The position numbers were made by a program, and so were the translations under genes. From Prochloron sp965198675 (lineage in GTDB: Bacteria > Cyanobacteriota > Cyanobacteriia > Cyanobacteriales > Prochloraceae), in assembly GCA_965198675.1 (NCBI GenBank), contig OZ240666.1, positions 372,001 to 436,000 of the forward strand: a stretch of DNA of 64,000 bases, written 5' to 3'. Below the pieces are notes generated by a model. That model was not told the DNA's origin, made no database searches, and saw nothing but the letters and a program-made list of their open reading frames with translations. Shown one piece after another: positions 46,380-55,738 of the stretch. Within the stretch, counting starts at the first letter, position 1. Each line of letters begins with the position of its first letter.

Positions 46380-46411
46380 ACTCTACTTAATTAAAGTAAA
46401 TATTACTATTC

Positions 46412-46726
46412 ATGACTATGTTTAAAAAAGCTTATATTTTAAAGCTTTATGTTGCCGGGAATACTTCCAACTCTGTTCGTGCTCTAAAAACTCTGAAAAA
46501 TATCCTGGAAGAAGATTTTCAAGGTGTCTACGCCCTGAAAGTGATTGACGTCCTCAAAAATCCCCAACTAGCTGAGGAAGATAAAATCTTAGCCACCCCA
46601 ACTCTATCGAAAGTTTTGCCTCCTCCAGTGCGCAAAATTATCGGCGATCTTTCCGATCGGGAAAAAGTATTAATTGGCTTAGATCTTCTGTATGAGGAAA
46701 TCAGAGACAGAGACTCCGACTTGTAA
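46412..46726 (+). CDS. kaiB: Circadian clock protein KaiB
   Basis: 104 aa (a second Met at 46418 would give 102, the usual length). Thioredoxin-like, fold-switching protein that binds phosphorylated KaiC, captures KaiA and competes for SasA/CikA. Recognised by YILKLYVAGNTSNSVRALKTLKNILEEDFQGVYALKVIDVLKNPQLAEEDKILATPTLSKVLPPPVRKIIGDLSDREKVL followed by an acidic tail. No lesions. Confidence 0.98.
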   Translation: MTMFKKAYILKLYVAGNTSNSVRALKTLKNILEEDFQGVYALKVIDVLKNPQLAEEDKILATPTLSKVLPPPVRKIIGDLSDREKVLIGLDLLYEEIRDRDSDL

Positions 46727-46787
46727 GTGGAGATTTTTTGACCTCTGGGATATAAACTATAAATATGGATAACTTCCGAGAACTAAC

Positions 46788-48356
46788 ATGAATCAATTGA
46801 ATCTCAATGCACAAAACAAAGACAAATTAATTCCCAAAGGAGTCCAGAAAATCCAGACAACAATTGAAGGATTTGATGAAATCACTCATGGTGGTCTCCC
46901 TATGGGGAGAACAACTCTGGTTAGCGGCACCTCCGGTACAGGCAAAACCTTGCTAGGGATTCAGTTTCTCTATCATGGCATCAAATATTTCGATTATCCT
47001 GGCTTATTTGTTACCTTTGAAGAATCTCCTACGGATATTATCCAAAATGCCTATAGTTTTGGCTGGAATTTGGCAGACTTAATTGATAAGGGCCAACTAT
47101 TCATTCTGGATGCCTCCCCGGATCCAGAAGGACAGGAAGTGGTGGGTAATTTTGACCTTTCTGCTTTAATCGAACGGATTCAGTATGCTATTAGCAAATA
47201 TAAAGCCAAGTTAGTTTCCATTGACTCGGTTACGGCGGTATTTCAGCAGTACGATGCAGCCTCAGTAGTTAGACGGGAAATCTTTCGTCTCGTTGCTCGT
47301 CTCAAACAACTGAAAGTCACCTCAATTATGACCACAGAAAGGATAGATGAATACGGTCCTGTTGCTCGATTCGGGGTAGAGGAATTTGTTTCCGATAATG
47401 TGGTGATTGTGCGCAACGTCTTGGAAGGGGAAAGGCGCCGTCGCACGGTGGAAATTCTCAAGTTGCGAGGTACCACCCATATGAAAGGGGAGTATCCCTT
47501 TACCATTACTAATGATGGCATTAATATTTTCCCCTTGGGTGCTATGCGACTGACTCAGCGTTCCTCCAATGTGAGAATTTCTTCGGGTATCAAAACTCTG
47601 GACTCCATGTGTGGCGGGGGTTTCTTCAAAGATTCCATTATCTTGGCAACCGGTGCTACGGGAACCGGAAAAACCCTCTTGGTGAGCAAGTTTTTAGAAG
47701 AAGGGTGTCGGCGGGGGGAAAGGGCAATTCTTTTTGCTTACGAAGAATCCAGACCCCAACTATCCCGCAATGCTTCATCTTGGGGCATTGATTTTGAGGA
47801 AATGGAGCAAAAAGGTCTGCTGAAACTGCTTTGTTGCTATCCAGAATCAGCCGGTTTGGAAGACCATTTGCAAATGATTAAATCAGAAATTTCTGAATTC
47901 AAACCCTCTCGCATTGCCATTGATTCTCTCTCAGCTTTAGCCCGGGGGGTTACCAACAATGCTTTCCGCCAGTTTGTCATTGGGGTGACTGGTTATGCGA
48001 AACAAGAAGAAATTACCGGTTTCTTTACCAACACTACGGACCAGTTTATGGGGGCTCATTCCATTACGGAATCCCATATTTCCACCATTACCGACACCAT
48101 TATCATGCTCCAATATGTGGAAATCAGGGGAGAAATGTCCCGGGCAATCAATGTGTTTAAAATGCGGGGTTCTTGGCATGATACGGGGATTCGGGAGTAC
48201 AGTATTAGCGAGGAAGGTCCGGCAATTAAGGATTCTTTCAGTAATTACGAACGGATTATTAGCGGTTCTCCCAGTCGCATTTTTGTGGACGAAAAGTCTG
48301 AACTTTCACGGATTGTTCGGGGTGTTAGGGACAGAACTAAGGACACAGAATTTTGA
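46788..48356 (+). CDS. kaiC: Circadian clock ATPase/kinase KaiC
   Basis: 522 aa, the core oscillator: a double-RecA hexamer with CI ATPase and CII auto-kinase/phosphatase. CI Walker A GTSGTGKT at 47-54; CII Walker A GATGTGKT at 289-296; catalytic Glu pairs in TFEESP (CI) and AYEESR (CII). The phosphorylation sites are conserved as Ser432-Thr433 in ITESHISTITD. The A-loop and C-terminal tail (FSNYERIISGSP...ELSRIVRGVRD) are intact for KaiA binding. Third gene of the operon; expected product of a working clock. Confidence 0.98.
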   Translation: MNQLNLNAQNKDKLIPKGVQKIQTTIEGFDEITHGGLPMGRTTLVSGTSGTGKTLLGIQFLYHGIKYFDYPGLFVTFEESPTDIIQNAYSFGWNLADLIDKGQLFILDASPDPEGQEVVGNFDLSALIERIQYAISKYKAKLVSIDSVTAVFQQYDAASVVRREIFRLVARLKQLKVTSIMTTERIDEYGPVARFGVEEFVSDNVVIVRNVLEGERRRRTVEILKLRGTTHMKGEYPFTITNDGINIFPLGAMRLTQRSSNVRISSGIKTLDSMCGGGFFKDSIILATGATGTGKTLLVSKFLEEGCRRGERAILFAYEESRPQLSRNASSWGIDFEEMEQKGLLKLLCCYPESAGLEDHLQMIKSEISEFKPSRIAIDSLSALARGVTNNAFRQFVIGVTGYAKQEEITGFFTNTTDQFMGAHSITESHISTITDTIIMLQYVEIRGEMSRAINVFKMRGSWHDTGIREYSISEEGPAIKDSFSNYERIISGSPSRIFVDEKSELSRIVRGVRDRTKDTEF

Positions 48357-48429
48357 CTTCAAACAGAGAAGGTAGTGCTATCATTACTTGTGTAACACTA
48401 CCCAATTTGTGGAGGTAATTTTAATCTAT

Positions 48430-49197
48430 TTACTCCGGGGGTACTCCCATTTCTAGTAAAAGCTGAGCTAACTTTTCAGCCCGTTGGCGTTCGGTTTCGG
48501 CCTGTTGTTCCAAGGTTTTGATTTTGGGACGCCAAGAGCGGTTGCTTCGCAATTGTTCCTCCTTAATTAATTCCTCCACCAAGGGTGGATCGAGCAGTTC
48601 TTTAACCGATAAAAATAACTGGTCAAACTGACTGGAAACAATTGACGTATCTTCGGTAAAATCAGCCCAACTATATCCTTCTTCTTTGCTATTAGTAAAC
48701 ACCCGAACTCGTTTCTTTTTCGGGTCTACTATCCAATATTCGGCAATTTCCGCCATTTCGTATTCGTAGCGTTTAATCACATAATCATCCCGGCGATTGC
48801 TGCTGACAATTTCTACCACCAGAATCGGCTTTTCGTCAAAATCCAAAACCCCAGCCCCAGAGCGATGGCTGATTTGTTCCCAAAGACTTTGATGGCAAAC
48901 AATCGCATCAGGAATTCTCGATGTATTATCCTCGGTTCTAACTCCTACAGTGGTTTTCGCAACCATTGATAAATTTTGTTCTGCAAAATATCGCTGTAAC
49001 TTGTACAGTAAAAATTCGCAGATATTTGTCTGATCTAGAGTTGGTGCGGACATGGGTATTAGTTGTCCCTTGACTAATTCATCGAGAACACCGGGTTCTC
49101 CAACATATTCGAGATATTCTTGGAAGGTTAACAGATGTTCAATTTCAGGAGGTTCATTAATGGCCACCTCTGTTGCTGAGACGACAGCTTGAGTCAT
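48430..49197 (-). CDS. Uma2-family PD-(D/E)XK protein
   Basis: 255 aa. Uma2 domain (about 20-200): TFQEYLEYVGEPGVLDELVKGQLIPM, RIPDAIVC, and the nuclease-like core PILVVEIVSSNRRDDYVIKRYEYEMAEIAEYWIVDPKKKRVRVF. A C-terminal coiled coil, TLEQQAETERQRAEKLAQLL, is common in the family. Uma2 proteins are abundant in cyanobacteria and of unknown function; endonuclease activity is inferred from the fold. Convergent with kaiC. Confidence 0.85.
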   Translation of the reverse strand: MTQAVVSATEVAINEPPEIEHLLTFQEYLEYVGEPGVLDELVKGQLIPMSAPTLDQTNICEFLLYKLQRYFAEQNLSMVAKTTVGVRTEDNTSRIPDAIVCHQSLWEQISHRSGAGVLDFDEKPILVVEIVSSNRRDDYVIKRYEYEMAEIAEYWIVDPKKKRVRVFTNSKEEGYSWADFTEDTSIVSSQFDQLFLSVKELLDPPLVEELIKEEQLRSNRSWRPKIKTLEQQAETERQRAEKLAQLLLEMGVPPE

Positions 49198-49296
49198 AGT
49201 TAGACCTCTCTCGTTCGCGGGTCGCGCTTTTTGACTATTTTATCTTATTGGCCCTACTCCTCTGTTAAACTAGAGTAAAGTTTTGAGGAAATAGGG

Positions 49297-49977
49297 ATGT
49301 GGGTGATACCAGAACAAGCAGTTCTTGAGCGGGACTGGGAAGCGATCCCTTTTACCCCTATTGAGTTAGAGAGTCAGGAACCCCCTTTGGAAACAGAATT
49401 ACACTTTCGCCAAATTATGTTGCTGTTGCAGTGTTTAGAGCTTCTGTGGCGAGAGCGTAATGATTTTTATGCCATGGGGAACTTGACCATTTATTATAGT
49501 CCCCGTCAGCGTAAATCAGAGTATTTTCGAGGCCCAGACTTTTTTGTGATGTTGGGAACGGAGCGTAAACCTCGCAAGAGTTGGGTTGTCTGGGAAGAGA
49601 ATGGTCAATATCCTAATGTGATTGTGGAATTATTGTCTGAATCGACGGCAAATGTGGATCGAGGTCTGAAAAAAGAAATCTATCAAAATATATTCCGTAC
49701 ACCAGAATATTTTTGGTTCGATCCCCACACCCTAGAATTCAAGGGATTTGAACTTTTGCGAGGAATCTATCAAGAGTTGTCCCCCAATGATAGAGGTTGG
49801 CTGTGGAGTGAGCAGTTGCAACTTTTTTTAGGGATTCATGACCAGAAGCTAAGGTTTTTCACCCCAGGAGGAGAACTGGTACCCACACCAGAAGAAGTCG
49901 CTCAATTTGCCTCGATACAGCAGGAAAAATTAGTAGCTAAGTTACAAGAATTGGGCATTGATATTAACCAACTGTAG
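49297..49977 (+). CDS. Uma2-family PD-(D/E)XK protein
   Basis: 226 aa. Includes YYSPRQRKSEYFRGPDFFVMLG, then YPNVIVELLSESTANVDRGLKKEIYQNIFRTPEYFWFDPHTLEFKGFELL, the Uma2 core with D and ExL. The C-terminal tail (PEEVAQFASIQQEKLVAKLQELGIDINQL) forms the usual short coiled coil. Divergent from the first Uma2 gene, 99 bp away; similarity between them is distant, so this is not a recent duplication. Followed by an inverted repeat GTAGGTTGG...CCAACCTAC before convergent htrA. Confidence 0.83.
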   Translation: MWVIPEQAVLERDWEAIPFTPIELESQEPPLETELHFRQIMLLLQCLELLWRERNDFYAMGNLTIYYSPRQRKSEYFRGPDFFVMLGTERKPRKSWVVWEENGQYPNVIVELLSESTANVDRGLKKEIYQNIFRTPEYFWFDPHTLEFKGFELLRGIYQELSPNDRGWLWSEQLQLFLGIHDQKLRFFTPGGELVPTPEEVAQFASIQQEKLVAKLQELGIDINQL

Positions 49978-50023
49978 GTTGGGTTGAGTTGCCCCTACAA
50001 GCGCTCTAACCAACCTACGGCTA
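49974..50023. terminator. Inverted repeat between convergent genes
   Basis: TGTAGGTTGG...CCAACCTACGG, able to form a 9-10-bp stem. The same GTAGGTTGGG/CCCAACCTAC motif recurs near 2150, 53507, 61852 and 61930, so it is also a dispersed repeat. Placement suits bidirectional termination. Confidence 0.5.
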
Positions 50024-50033
50024 CAACTAACAA

Positions 50034-51239
50034 CTAAGAGATACTTTCTAGTTGAGCAGTTCGTACATTGAGAGACAAAGTGTTATTCCCCCGTTTGATT
50101 TCAAAACGGAGATTTTCGCCCACACCGCTTTTTTCCACAATGGACTGTAATTGCTCAGCACTGGTAATCTTTTGCCCGGCTACTTTGAGAATAACATCTC
50201 CCCGACGAATACCAGAACTAGCAGCAGGGGTATCTGGTAAAACTCCAACTACCAAAACCCCTTCTTCTTCCGGTACAAAGAAAGGAGAATTGGGGTTTTG
50301 ATTGTATTGTTGGGCTAATTCTGGGTTCAGGGTAATCATTTGAATGCCCACATAGGGGTGGGGCACTTCTTTACCCGCAGCGAGAGTGTCTTTAAGAGCT
50401 TTTGCCTTATTAATGGGAATAGCAAAGCCGATACCTGTGGCGTTGGCGCGAATAGCGGTGTTTATCCCGATTACTTCCCCTCGATCATTTAATAAGGGAC
50501 CACCGGAGTTACCGGGATTGATCGCTGCATCGGTTTGGAGGAAGTCCACTCGCTTATCAGGAATCCCTACCTGGGCGGAGGAACGATCCAGGGTGCTGAT
50601 AATGCCCAAGGTGACGGTATTATTTAAACCCAGGGGGTTCCCCACTGCGATCGCCCAATCTCCTACCTGCACTGCACCGGAATTTCCCAAGGAAGCTATA
50701 GGTAAGTCTGCTCCCTGAGGCTCGATTTTCACTACCGCTAAATCAGTGACTGGATCGCTACCTTTAACTTCTCCTTCAAATTGACGCCCGTCTTTGAGAG
50801 TGACGGTGACTTTGTCCGCTCCGCTCACCACATGGGCATTGGTGAGAATGATACCGCTTTTATCGGTAATAAAGCCCGAACCCTGACCTCGCACTTCTCT
50901 TTCTTGGGGCATTCCTCTCAAGCGATCGCCAAAAAAATCCCGGAAAAAGGGGTCGTCAAAAAAGGGGTCGAGATTAGAGCGACTGCTGACGATTTTAGTC
51001 GTATCCAGGCGCACCACTGCTGGACCAGTATGAGCTACTGCTGCGGCGACGAAGTTATCACCATTGGTGACCACTGGTTTTAGGGCTACTGTGGTGGTAG
51101 GTTCTTGGGGTGGTTCCAATACCTCTGCTGGTTTAGCTTGGGAAGATAGCATTCGCAGACTGCTAAACGCGAGAGCCACTCCCAGAAACAGAGCGACGAA
51201 ATGGGTACTGAATTGTCGAATAAATTTTGAGGATTTCAT
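50034..51239 (-). CDS. HtrA/Deg-type serine protease with PDZ domain
   Basis: 401 aa. N-terminal membrane anchor/signal (FVALFLGVALAFSSLRML), trypsin-like domain with catalytic His136 (TNAHVVSG), Asp166 (TDLAVVKIE) and Ser245 (INPGNSGGPLL), then one PDZ domain (about 295-390; GVLVVGVLPDTPAASSGIRRGDVILKV). Periplasmic or thylakoid-lumen quality-control protease (HtrA/HhoA/HhoB group). Which of the three paralogues cannot be decided here. The acidic Phe-rich loop DPFFDDPFFRDFFGD is typical. Confidence 0.92.
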   Translation of the reverse strand: MKSSKFIRQFSTHFVALFLGVALAFSSLRMLSSQAKPAEVLEPPQEPTTTVALKPVVTNGDNFVAAAVAHTGPAVVRLDTTKIVSSRSNLDPFFDDPFFRDFFGDRLRGMPQEREVRGQGSGFITDKSGIILTNAHVVSGADKVTVTLKDGRQFEGEVKGSDPVTDLAVVKIEPQGADLPIASLGNSGAVQVGDWAIAVGNPLGLNNTVTLGIISTLDRSSAQVGIPDKRVDFLQTDAAINPGNSGGPLLNDRGEVIGINTAIRANATGIGFAIPINKAKALKDTLAAGKEVPHPYVGIQMITLNPELAQQYNQNPNSPFFVPEEEGVLVVGVLPDTPAASSGIRRGDVILKVAGQKITSAEQLQSIVEKSGVGENLRFEIKRGNNTLSLNVRTAQLESIS

Positions 51240-51335
51240 TATTTTGGTACAATTAGGGTAAATTTATTTTAACTTTTAGATTGGGGTTTTGTCTCGCGCA
51301 AAGGCGCAAAGGCGCAAAGGGAGGAAGAATCGGAG

Positions 51336-51980
51336 TCAATAATGTATTTGACGGAGAATGTCCCGGAGGCGATCGTAATCGTCTTTGAGTAAGATGGACA
51401 ATTTCTTCCCTGCTTGAATTAACCAATTTCTGTCAGCATTGCGCAAGTGATAAATTTCTCTCATTGTAGCTGCAATCAAAGCTTCTGGGGGCGTTTCATT
51501 TGTTTGCAAGAGAATGGTTAAAAAATCTAACCGTTCGCTAAAGTGAATTACTTCTGATGGTTCGCAACGGTAAACTCCTTGATGAATTTGGGGCGGACGA
51601 GGAGGTAAATACTGATATACATTGCATGAATTATTATAAGGCTTCTCAAAACCCACAATTGTGGCACGAAATTCAGTGGCGAGCATGGCAAAAATCTGGG
51701 GTTGCTGTTCTCGCAAATCTCCTAATGATAAACCCAAAGCTCTGGCTCGATGGACAGAATCAATAGGATAAGAACTTACATAATTTATTATACCATATAT
51801 TTGGTAACTTTTTTCATCCATAGACTTGACCCAGCTACCAAAGGTAGGCATTGTGGGGAAGCTCAAGGAATCCGGTTCTAAACATTGAGCCAAAAAGGTA
51901 GTTGTCGCCGTTTCAATTACCTCGGCGATATGGTCGGGGTGGCGATTTTCGTCTGTAAACTGGGGTAAAGGAAGGCGCAT
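51336..51980 (-). CDS. Conserved cyanobacterial protein of unknown function (possible HAS-barrel)
   Basis: About 214 aa from ATG 51980 (MRLPLPQFTDENRHPDHIAEVIETATTTF). A longer frame starting at 52085 runs through palindromic repeat DNA and is rejected. Conserved-looking blocks: PTFGSWVKSMDE, QIYGIINYVSSYPIDSVHRARALG, YQYLPPRPPQIHQGVYRC, and the C-terminal AGKKLSILLKDDYDRLRDILRQI. The N-terminal part may be a HAS-like beta-barrel, as in ATPase-associated proteins; I hold that loosely. No membrane segments. Confidence 0.65.
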   Translation of the reverse strand: MRLPLPQFTDENRHPDHIAEVIETATTTFLAQCLEPDSLSFPTMPTFGSWVKSMDEKSYQIYGIINYVSSYPIDSVHRARALGLSLGDLREQQPQIFAMLATEFRATIVGFEKPYNNSCNVYQYLPPRPPQIHQGVYRCEPSEVIHFSERLDFLTILLQTNETPPEALIAATMREIYHLRNADRNWLIQAGKKLSILLKDDYDRLRDILRQIHY

Positions 51981-52232
51981 ATTTTCTTTATAGTGCTTCG
52001 CGGGGGAGTCGGGAGTCGGAAGAGTCTTGTAGTCTTGTAGGGTGGGCATCGCCCACCAACAGCTGGTAACATCGCCTACCAACATTCATGTAGTATAATT
52101 GGGGCACATAATCTTTAAAATTAGTCCTGGTTGCGTGAAATTGGTAAAATTTATCTTTGTTTACTCTACCACTACTATTAAGACAGCTTTTGGTGGGCAT
52201 TGTTACTGGCAAGGCGTAGGCAATGCCCACTA

Positions 52233-52850
52233 CTAGAAAGTTGCAGCAAAAATCTGTCCAGCAGTGAGGTTGAGGTGGCCAAAAGTGGCTGAAACAATGG
52301 TATCAGAGTCTTGAAACCTAGTAACTTTATACTCCTCTTCTATGATTTGGTAAATAGAGAGAGTGGGTTGTTTGGGGTTGCCAATAAATTTTCTCCCACC
52401 ATAGGCAGCATAATCCACAATCCAGTATTCTGGGATTTGCATTGCTTCGTACTCACTCAATTTTAGGTAATAATCGTCTCGCCAATTACTACTTACTACT
52501 TCAATCACTAAGGGAACCGAGGCTGCTTGGGACAGAGTTGAATATTGTTCCCACTGTTTTTCTTGGGGCAAATTAGAGCGATTGAGAAGGAGTATATCGG
52601 GACAAAATGCGGACTGGCTCATCCTCGATTGCACTAATGCCGTTTTAGGGATAATCCACGGCAATTTTAGCCGTTTAATCTCTAGGGAAAGTTCCAGAGT
52701 TATAAAACCAATGATTTCTTCATGTTTTCCTTTGGGAGGAGACATTTCAATAATAATACCGTTGTGTAATTCATAGCGTTTACCCTGATAATGAGGATAA
52801 AACTCTAGAAATTCTTGAATTGTTAGGGTTTGGGGAAGTGTTTGTATCAT
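52233..52850 (-). CDS. Uma2-family PD-(D/E)XK protein
   Basis: 205 aa. LTIQEFLEFYPHYQGKRYELHNGIIIEMSPP, AFCPDILLLN, and VPLVIEVVSSNWRDDYYLKLSEYEAMQIPEYWIVDYAAYGG identify the Uma2 fold with its D and ExV residues. It lacks the C-terminal coiled coil. Third such gene within 5 kb. It resembles the 48.4-kb copy in the WRDDY segment more than the 49.3-kb one. Function unknown. Confidence 0.85.
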   Translation of the reverse strand: MIQTLPQTLTIQEFLEFYPHYQGKRYELHNGIIIEMSPPKGKHEEIIGFITLELSLEIKRLKLPWIIPKTALVQSRMSQSAFCPDILLLNRSNLPQEKQWEQYSTLSQAASVPLVIEVVSSNWRDDYYLKLSEYEAMQIPEYWIVDYAAYGGRKFIGNPKQPTLSIYQIIEEEYKVTRFQDSDTIVSATFGHLNLTAGQIFAATF

Positions 52851-53554
52851 ATTTTACATTATTTATGCTCACCCTACAGAAGACTGAGGCGATCCCGTTC
52901 GTAAGCTCTATTTCTGACCCGCCCGGGAATGAATTGCATGGATAGTAGGTTGGGTTAGCGATAGCGTAACCCGACAAAAGCAGGCGTTTCTGAGATTAAC
53001 GGCTCTTTTCCTTACCCGCCCTTTCAGGACTACCTCGATTTATACCGAGTTGAAATCATAAGAGATTTTATCTCACCCAGTGGCGCTGCGGGATCGCCAT
53101 TGCACCGTATATTGAACTAAAACTCCTGGACAATATTAAAACCCTGAAGGGGTTTTACCTACTAGCCCGCCATTTATGCGCGGGTGGGATAACAAGGAGG
53201 GCGGATGGCTTGATTTCGGAGGGTAGGTTTTTCGGATTAACGGCTCTTTTCCTGACCTGCCCGCGAATGAATTGCTGGCTCATAAATAAAGTCCTTTCAG
53301 GACTACCTCAATTTAATCCTTATTTTACATTATTAGAACATTAGGGGCGATCGCCATTGTACTGTATATTGAATTAAAACCCCTGGATAATATTAAAACC
53401 CTGAAGGGGTTTTACCTGCTAGCCCTTATGCGCGGGCGGGATAATAAGATAATGAACCAATCTCCCCACTATAACAACGGACGGGGAAAGTGGATTAACA
53501 ATAGACAGAAATTGTTGGGTTTCGTTCCTCAACCCAACCTACGGGACTGAAAAT
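52851..53554. repeat. Duplicated repeat block, no gene
   Basis: Two imperfect direct copies (about 53003-53220 and 53240-53460) share TCAGGACTACCTC, GGGGCGATCGCCATT, a 'tgaattaaaacccctggataatattaaaaccctgaaggggtttta' stretch and TATGCGCGGGCGGGATAA. The AAACCCTGAAGGGGTTTTA piece forms a hairpin. CCCGCGAATGAATTGC relatives recur near 61330, 62767 and 63376. The block ends with a GTTGGGTTTCGTTCCTCAACCCAACC repeat. Confidence 0.7.
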
Positions 53555-53860
53555 TACGGGTTCGCTTCCCACACTTTGATTGTATCGTCACTGCTACCAC
53601 TAACAACAGTTCGACCATCGGGACTTATTGCTACAGAGTTAACATCGTCAGAATGACCTCTAAGAGTAGCTTTTACCCTTCCTGTAGCTAAATCCCACAC
53701 TCCTTAGCAATAATGGTGCCAGAACCCTCTGGACCTTGACCCCGGATTAAAACGGTAATTTCTTCAGCTACTATAGACAGATCTGCTCTAACTATTTGTG
53801 GTACACTGAAGAGTACCTATAATAGATGCGGGCAGGGTTATTTTCTGTGTCACTCCACCC
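53555..53860 (-). pseudogene. Remnant of a trypsin-like/WD40 protein
   Basis: Minus-strand reading gives a start MGGVTQKITLPASIIGTLQ, then (frameshift) SVPQIVRADLSIVAEEITVLIRGQGPEGSGTIIAKE, as at the N-terminus of cyanobacterial trypsin-like proteases. After a jump it ends with one WD40 blade, VWDLATGRVKATLRGHSDDV...DDTIKVWEANP. Protease-WD40 fusions are common in cyanobacteria; here everything between the ends is lost. Confidence 0.6.
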
Positions 53861-54385
53861 ATAGTTACTCCTTTTTTCAGTTATAGCGCCCAAGCGCGGG
53901 TCTAGGGTCTGGGGTCTGGGGCTCTGGGTGAAACCAAAATAGGCAGAAAACTGGTAAAATTTATTCTTGCCAACCCTACGGTCACTGGGACGGTGCGTTG
54001 GTAACGCACCCTACTGTCGTGACAAGCTTAAAATAGTGCTTTAGTCCAGTAGGGGAGTAGGGGAGTAGGGGAGTGGGAGAGTCGGTTTGTGAGGAGTGGG
54101 AGAGTATAGAAGTAGGGGAGTAGCAAGTAAGGTCTCCCTTTCTCCCTTTCTCCCTTTCTCCCTTTCTCCCTTTCTCCCTTTCTCCCTAGCCCGAGTCAAG
54201 GTGCCCGTTCTGATTGATACCCCTGACGCGATCGCCAAAATCTGAACTATTGAGCAACTCTTGAATTGAGGAAGGTGTTTTGTTTATGCTTAACTTTTTT
54301 ATTTTTAATCACTACCTACAAGAATTAGTGTGTGTAGTAACTCATAGCTGGTAACTGGTAACTGGTAACTGTCATGTTCTGGTAC
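53861..54385. repeat. Gap with microsatellites upstream of ndhS/mrp
   Basis: Contains TAGGGGAG tandem units (54050-54125), seven copies of TCTCCCTT (54133-54188), a HIP1 site (54226) and an ACCAGTT run (54350-54372). A scrap encoding VPVLIDTPDAIAK at about 54200 looks like the end of a lost gene. Confidence 0.6.
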
Positions 54386-54577
54386 TTATTGTACCGCTTC
54401 TATTTCTGAGAGTCTGAAGGTGACGAGTTTATCCCAGTTACCATCTTCAAATAAGACTGCTGCTTTACCGTCGCTCACCCGTTGTACAAGTCCTTCAAAA
54501 TGGTAGTAGGTATCCTCTGGATTAGTAACGCAAACTGTTGTTCCTGGTAGAATCACGATTTTCTCTCTTTGAATCAA
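54386..54577 (-). CDS. ndhS: NDH-1 subunit S (ferredoxin-docking)
   Basis: 63 aa. IVILPGTTVCVTNPEDTYYHFEGLVQRVSDGKAAVLFEDGNWDKLVTFRLSEIE matches NdhS, the SH3-like peripheral subunit that helps ferredoxin bind photosynthetic NDH-1 for cyclic electron flow and CO2 uptake. The true start may be a few residues in (family often starts near the ILPG segment). It lies 19 bp downstream of mrp on the same strand. The ferredoxin gene at 17.1 kb encodes the electron donor. Confidence 0.85.
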   Translation of the reverse strand: MIQREKIVILPGTTVCVTNPEDTYYHFEGLVQRVSDGKAAVLFEDGNWDKLVTFRLSEIEAVQ

Positions 54578-54596
54578 TGTACCGGACTTAATTATA

Positions 54597-55661
54597 CTAC
54601 ATTAAAGCAGCGAGGGAGACTTGAGCAGCTATTTGTTGGGCGATCGCTGTTAAAGCTTTTGCTGAAGCTGAGTCCGGAGCTGATATAGTGATGGGTACCC
54701 CTTCATCTCCTCCCTCTCGCAGGGCAATTTCCAGGGGGACACAACCCAATAAAGGCACTTCTAGTTCACGAGATGTTTTTTCTCCACCCCCGGAACCAAA
54801 TAAATCGTAGGAACGGTCAGGTTGGTCCGGAGGGATAAAATAGCTCATATTCTCCACTATCCCCAATACTTTCACAGACATTTGCTGGAACATCTTCAAA
54901 CCCCGACGAGAGTCTAAGAGAGAGACATTTTGAGGGGTAGTAACAATTACTGCTCCTGCCATAGATACTGCCTGTCCTAGAGTTAATTGAGCATCTCCTG
55001 TTCCTGGAGGCATATCCACAATCAGATAGTCTAATTCCCCCCAGTCTACCTGATAGAGAAATTTGCGGATAATACCGTTCAACATGGGACCGCGCCAAAT
55101 CACTGGCTGATCTGGGTCGATTAAACAGCCCATGGAGACCATTTTTACCCCATAATTAAAGGTGGTCTCTAAAATTTCTTCCCCTGAATCTCCCTTTCGC
55201 ACCATTACTGGGGTATCTTCTAATCCCAACATAGTAGGGACGTTGGGACCGTAAATATCTGCATCTAGTAAACCCACTTTAGCGCCTTTTAGGGCCAGGG
55301 CCACAGCACAATTAACCGCTACTGTGCTTTTTCCTACACCTCCCTTCCCACTGGAAATGGCCAGGATATTTTTGACTCCAGGAATAGACTGTTTGTTAGG
55401 TTGAGGTTGTTGTGAGGGAGTGTCCGCTGTTACTTTTACCTCTACTGCTTTAACTCCCGGTAACTGCTTGACTGCCTTTTCGCAATCTGCCACAATGAGT
55501 TCCCGTAGAGGACAAGCAGGAGTAGTGAGGACTAAGTTGAATTTGACTAAGCCATCCTCCACGGATAGATTGCGAATCATGTTCAAGTCCACTAAACTTT
55601 TTTGTAGTTCTGGGTCTTGTACTGGTCGCAAAACTTCTAAAATGGATGATTGATCGAGCAT
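54597..55661 (-). CDS. mrp: Mrp/ApbC Fe-S cluster carrier ATPase
   Basis: 354 aa. N-terminal MIP18/DUF59 domain (1-80, with DPELQKSLVDLNMIRNL and TTPACPLRE), then a deviant Walker A P-loop SSGKGGVGKST at about 103-113, VGLLDADIYGPNVPTMLG, VIWRGPMLNGIIRKFLYQVDWGELDYLIVDMPPGTGDAQL. Members carry [4Fe-4S] clusters to apoproteins. Upstream of ndhS on the same strand and divergent from hemF. The usual C-terminal CxxC is represented by VENMSYFIPPDQPD, which lacks both Cys, as in some cyanobacterial Mrp. Confidence 0.92.
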   Translation of the reverse strand: MLDQSSILEVLRPVQDPELQKSLVDLNMIRNLSVEDGLVKFNLVLTTPACPLRELIVADCEKAVKQLPGVKAVEVKVTADTPSQQPQPNKQSIPGVKNILAISSGKGGVGKSTVAVNCAVALALKGAKVGLLDADIYGPNVPTMLGLEDTPVMVRKGDSGEEILETTFNYGVKMVSMGCLIDPDQPVIWRGPMLNGIIRKFLYQVDWGELDYLIVDMPPGTGDAQLTLGQAVSMAGAVIVTTPQNVSLLDSRRGLKMFQQMSVKVLGIVENMSYFIPPDQPDRSYDLFGSGGGEKTSRELEVPLLGCVPLEIALREGGDEGVPITISAPDSASAKALTAIAQQIAAQVSLAALM

Positions 55662-55738
55662 AATGGCGATTACTTGTTTCTCCCCAGTGTGTCACTATAT
55701 ACTAGCATAAAAATAATTTTTGTCAACTAATTTACCCT

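Noticed and set aside
51981..52085. N-terminal extension of the 51.3-kb protein
   Set aside because: Encoded by the GGTGGGCATCGCCCACC palindrome region; conserved-looking sequence starts at the ATG at 51980.
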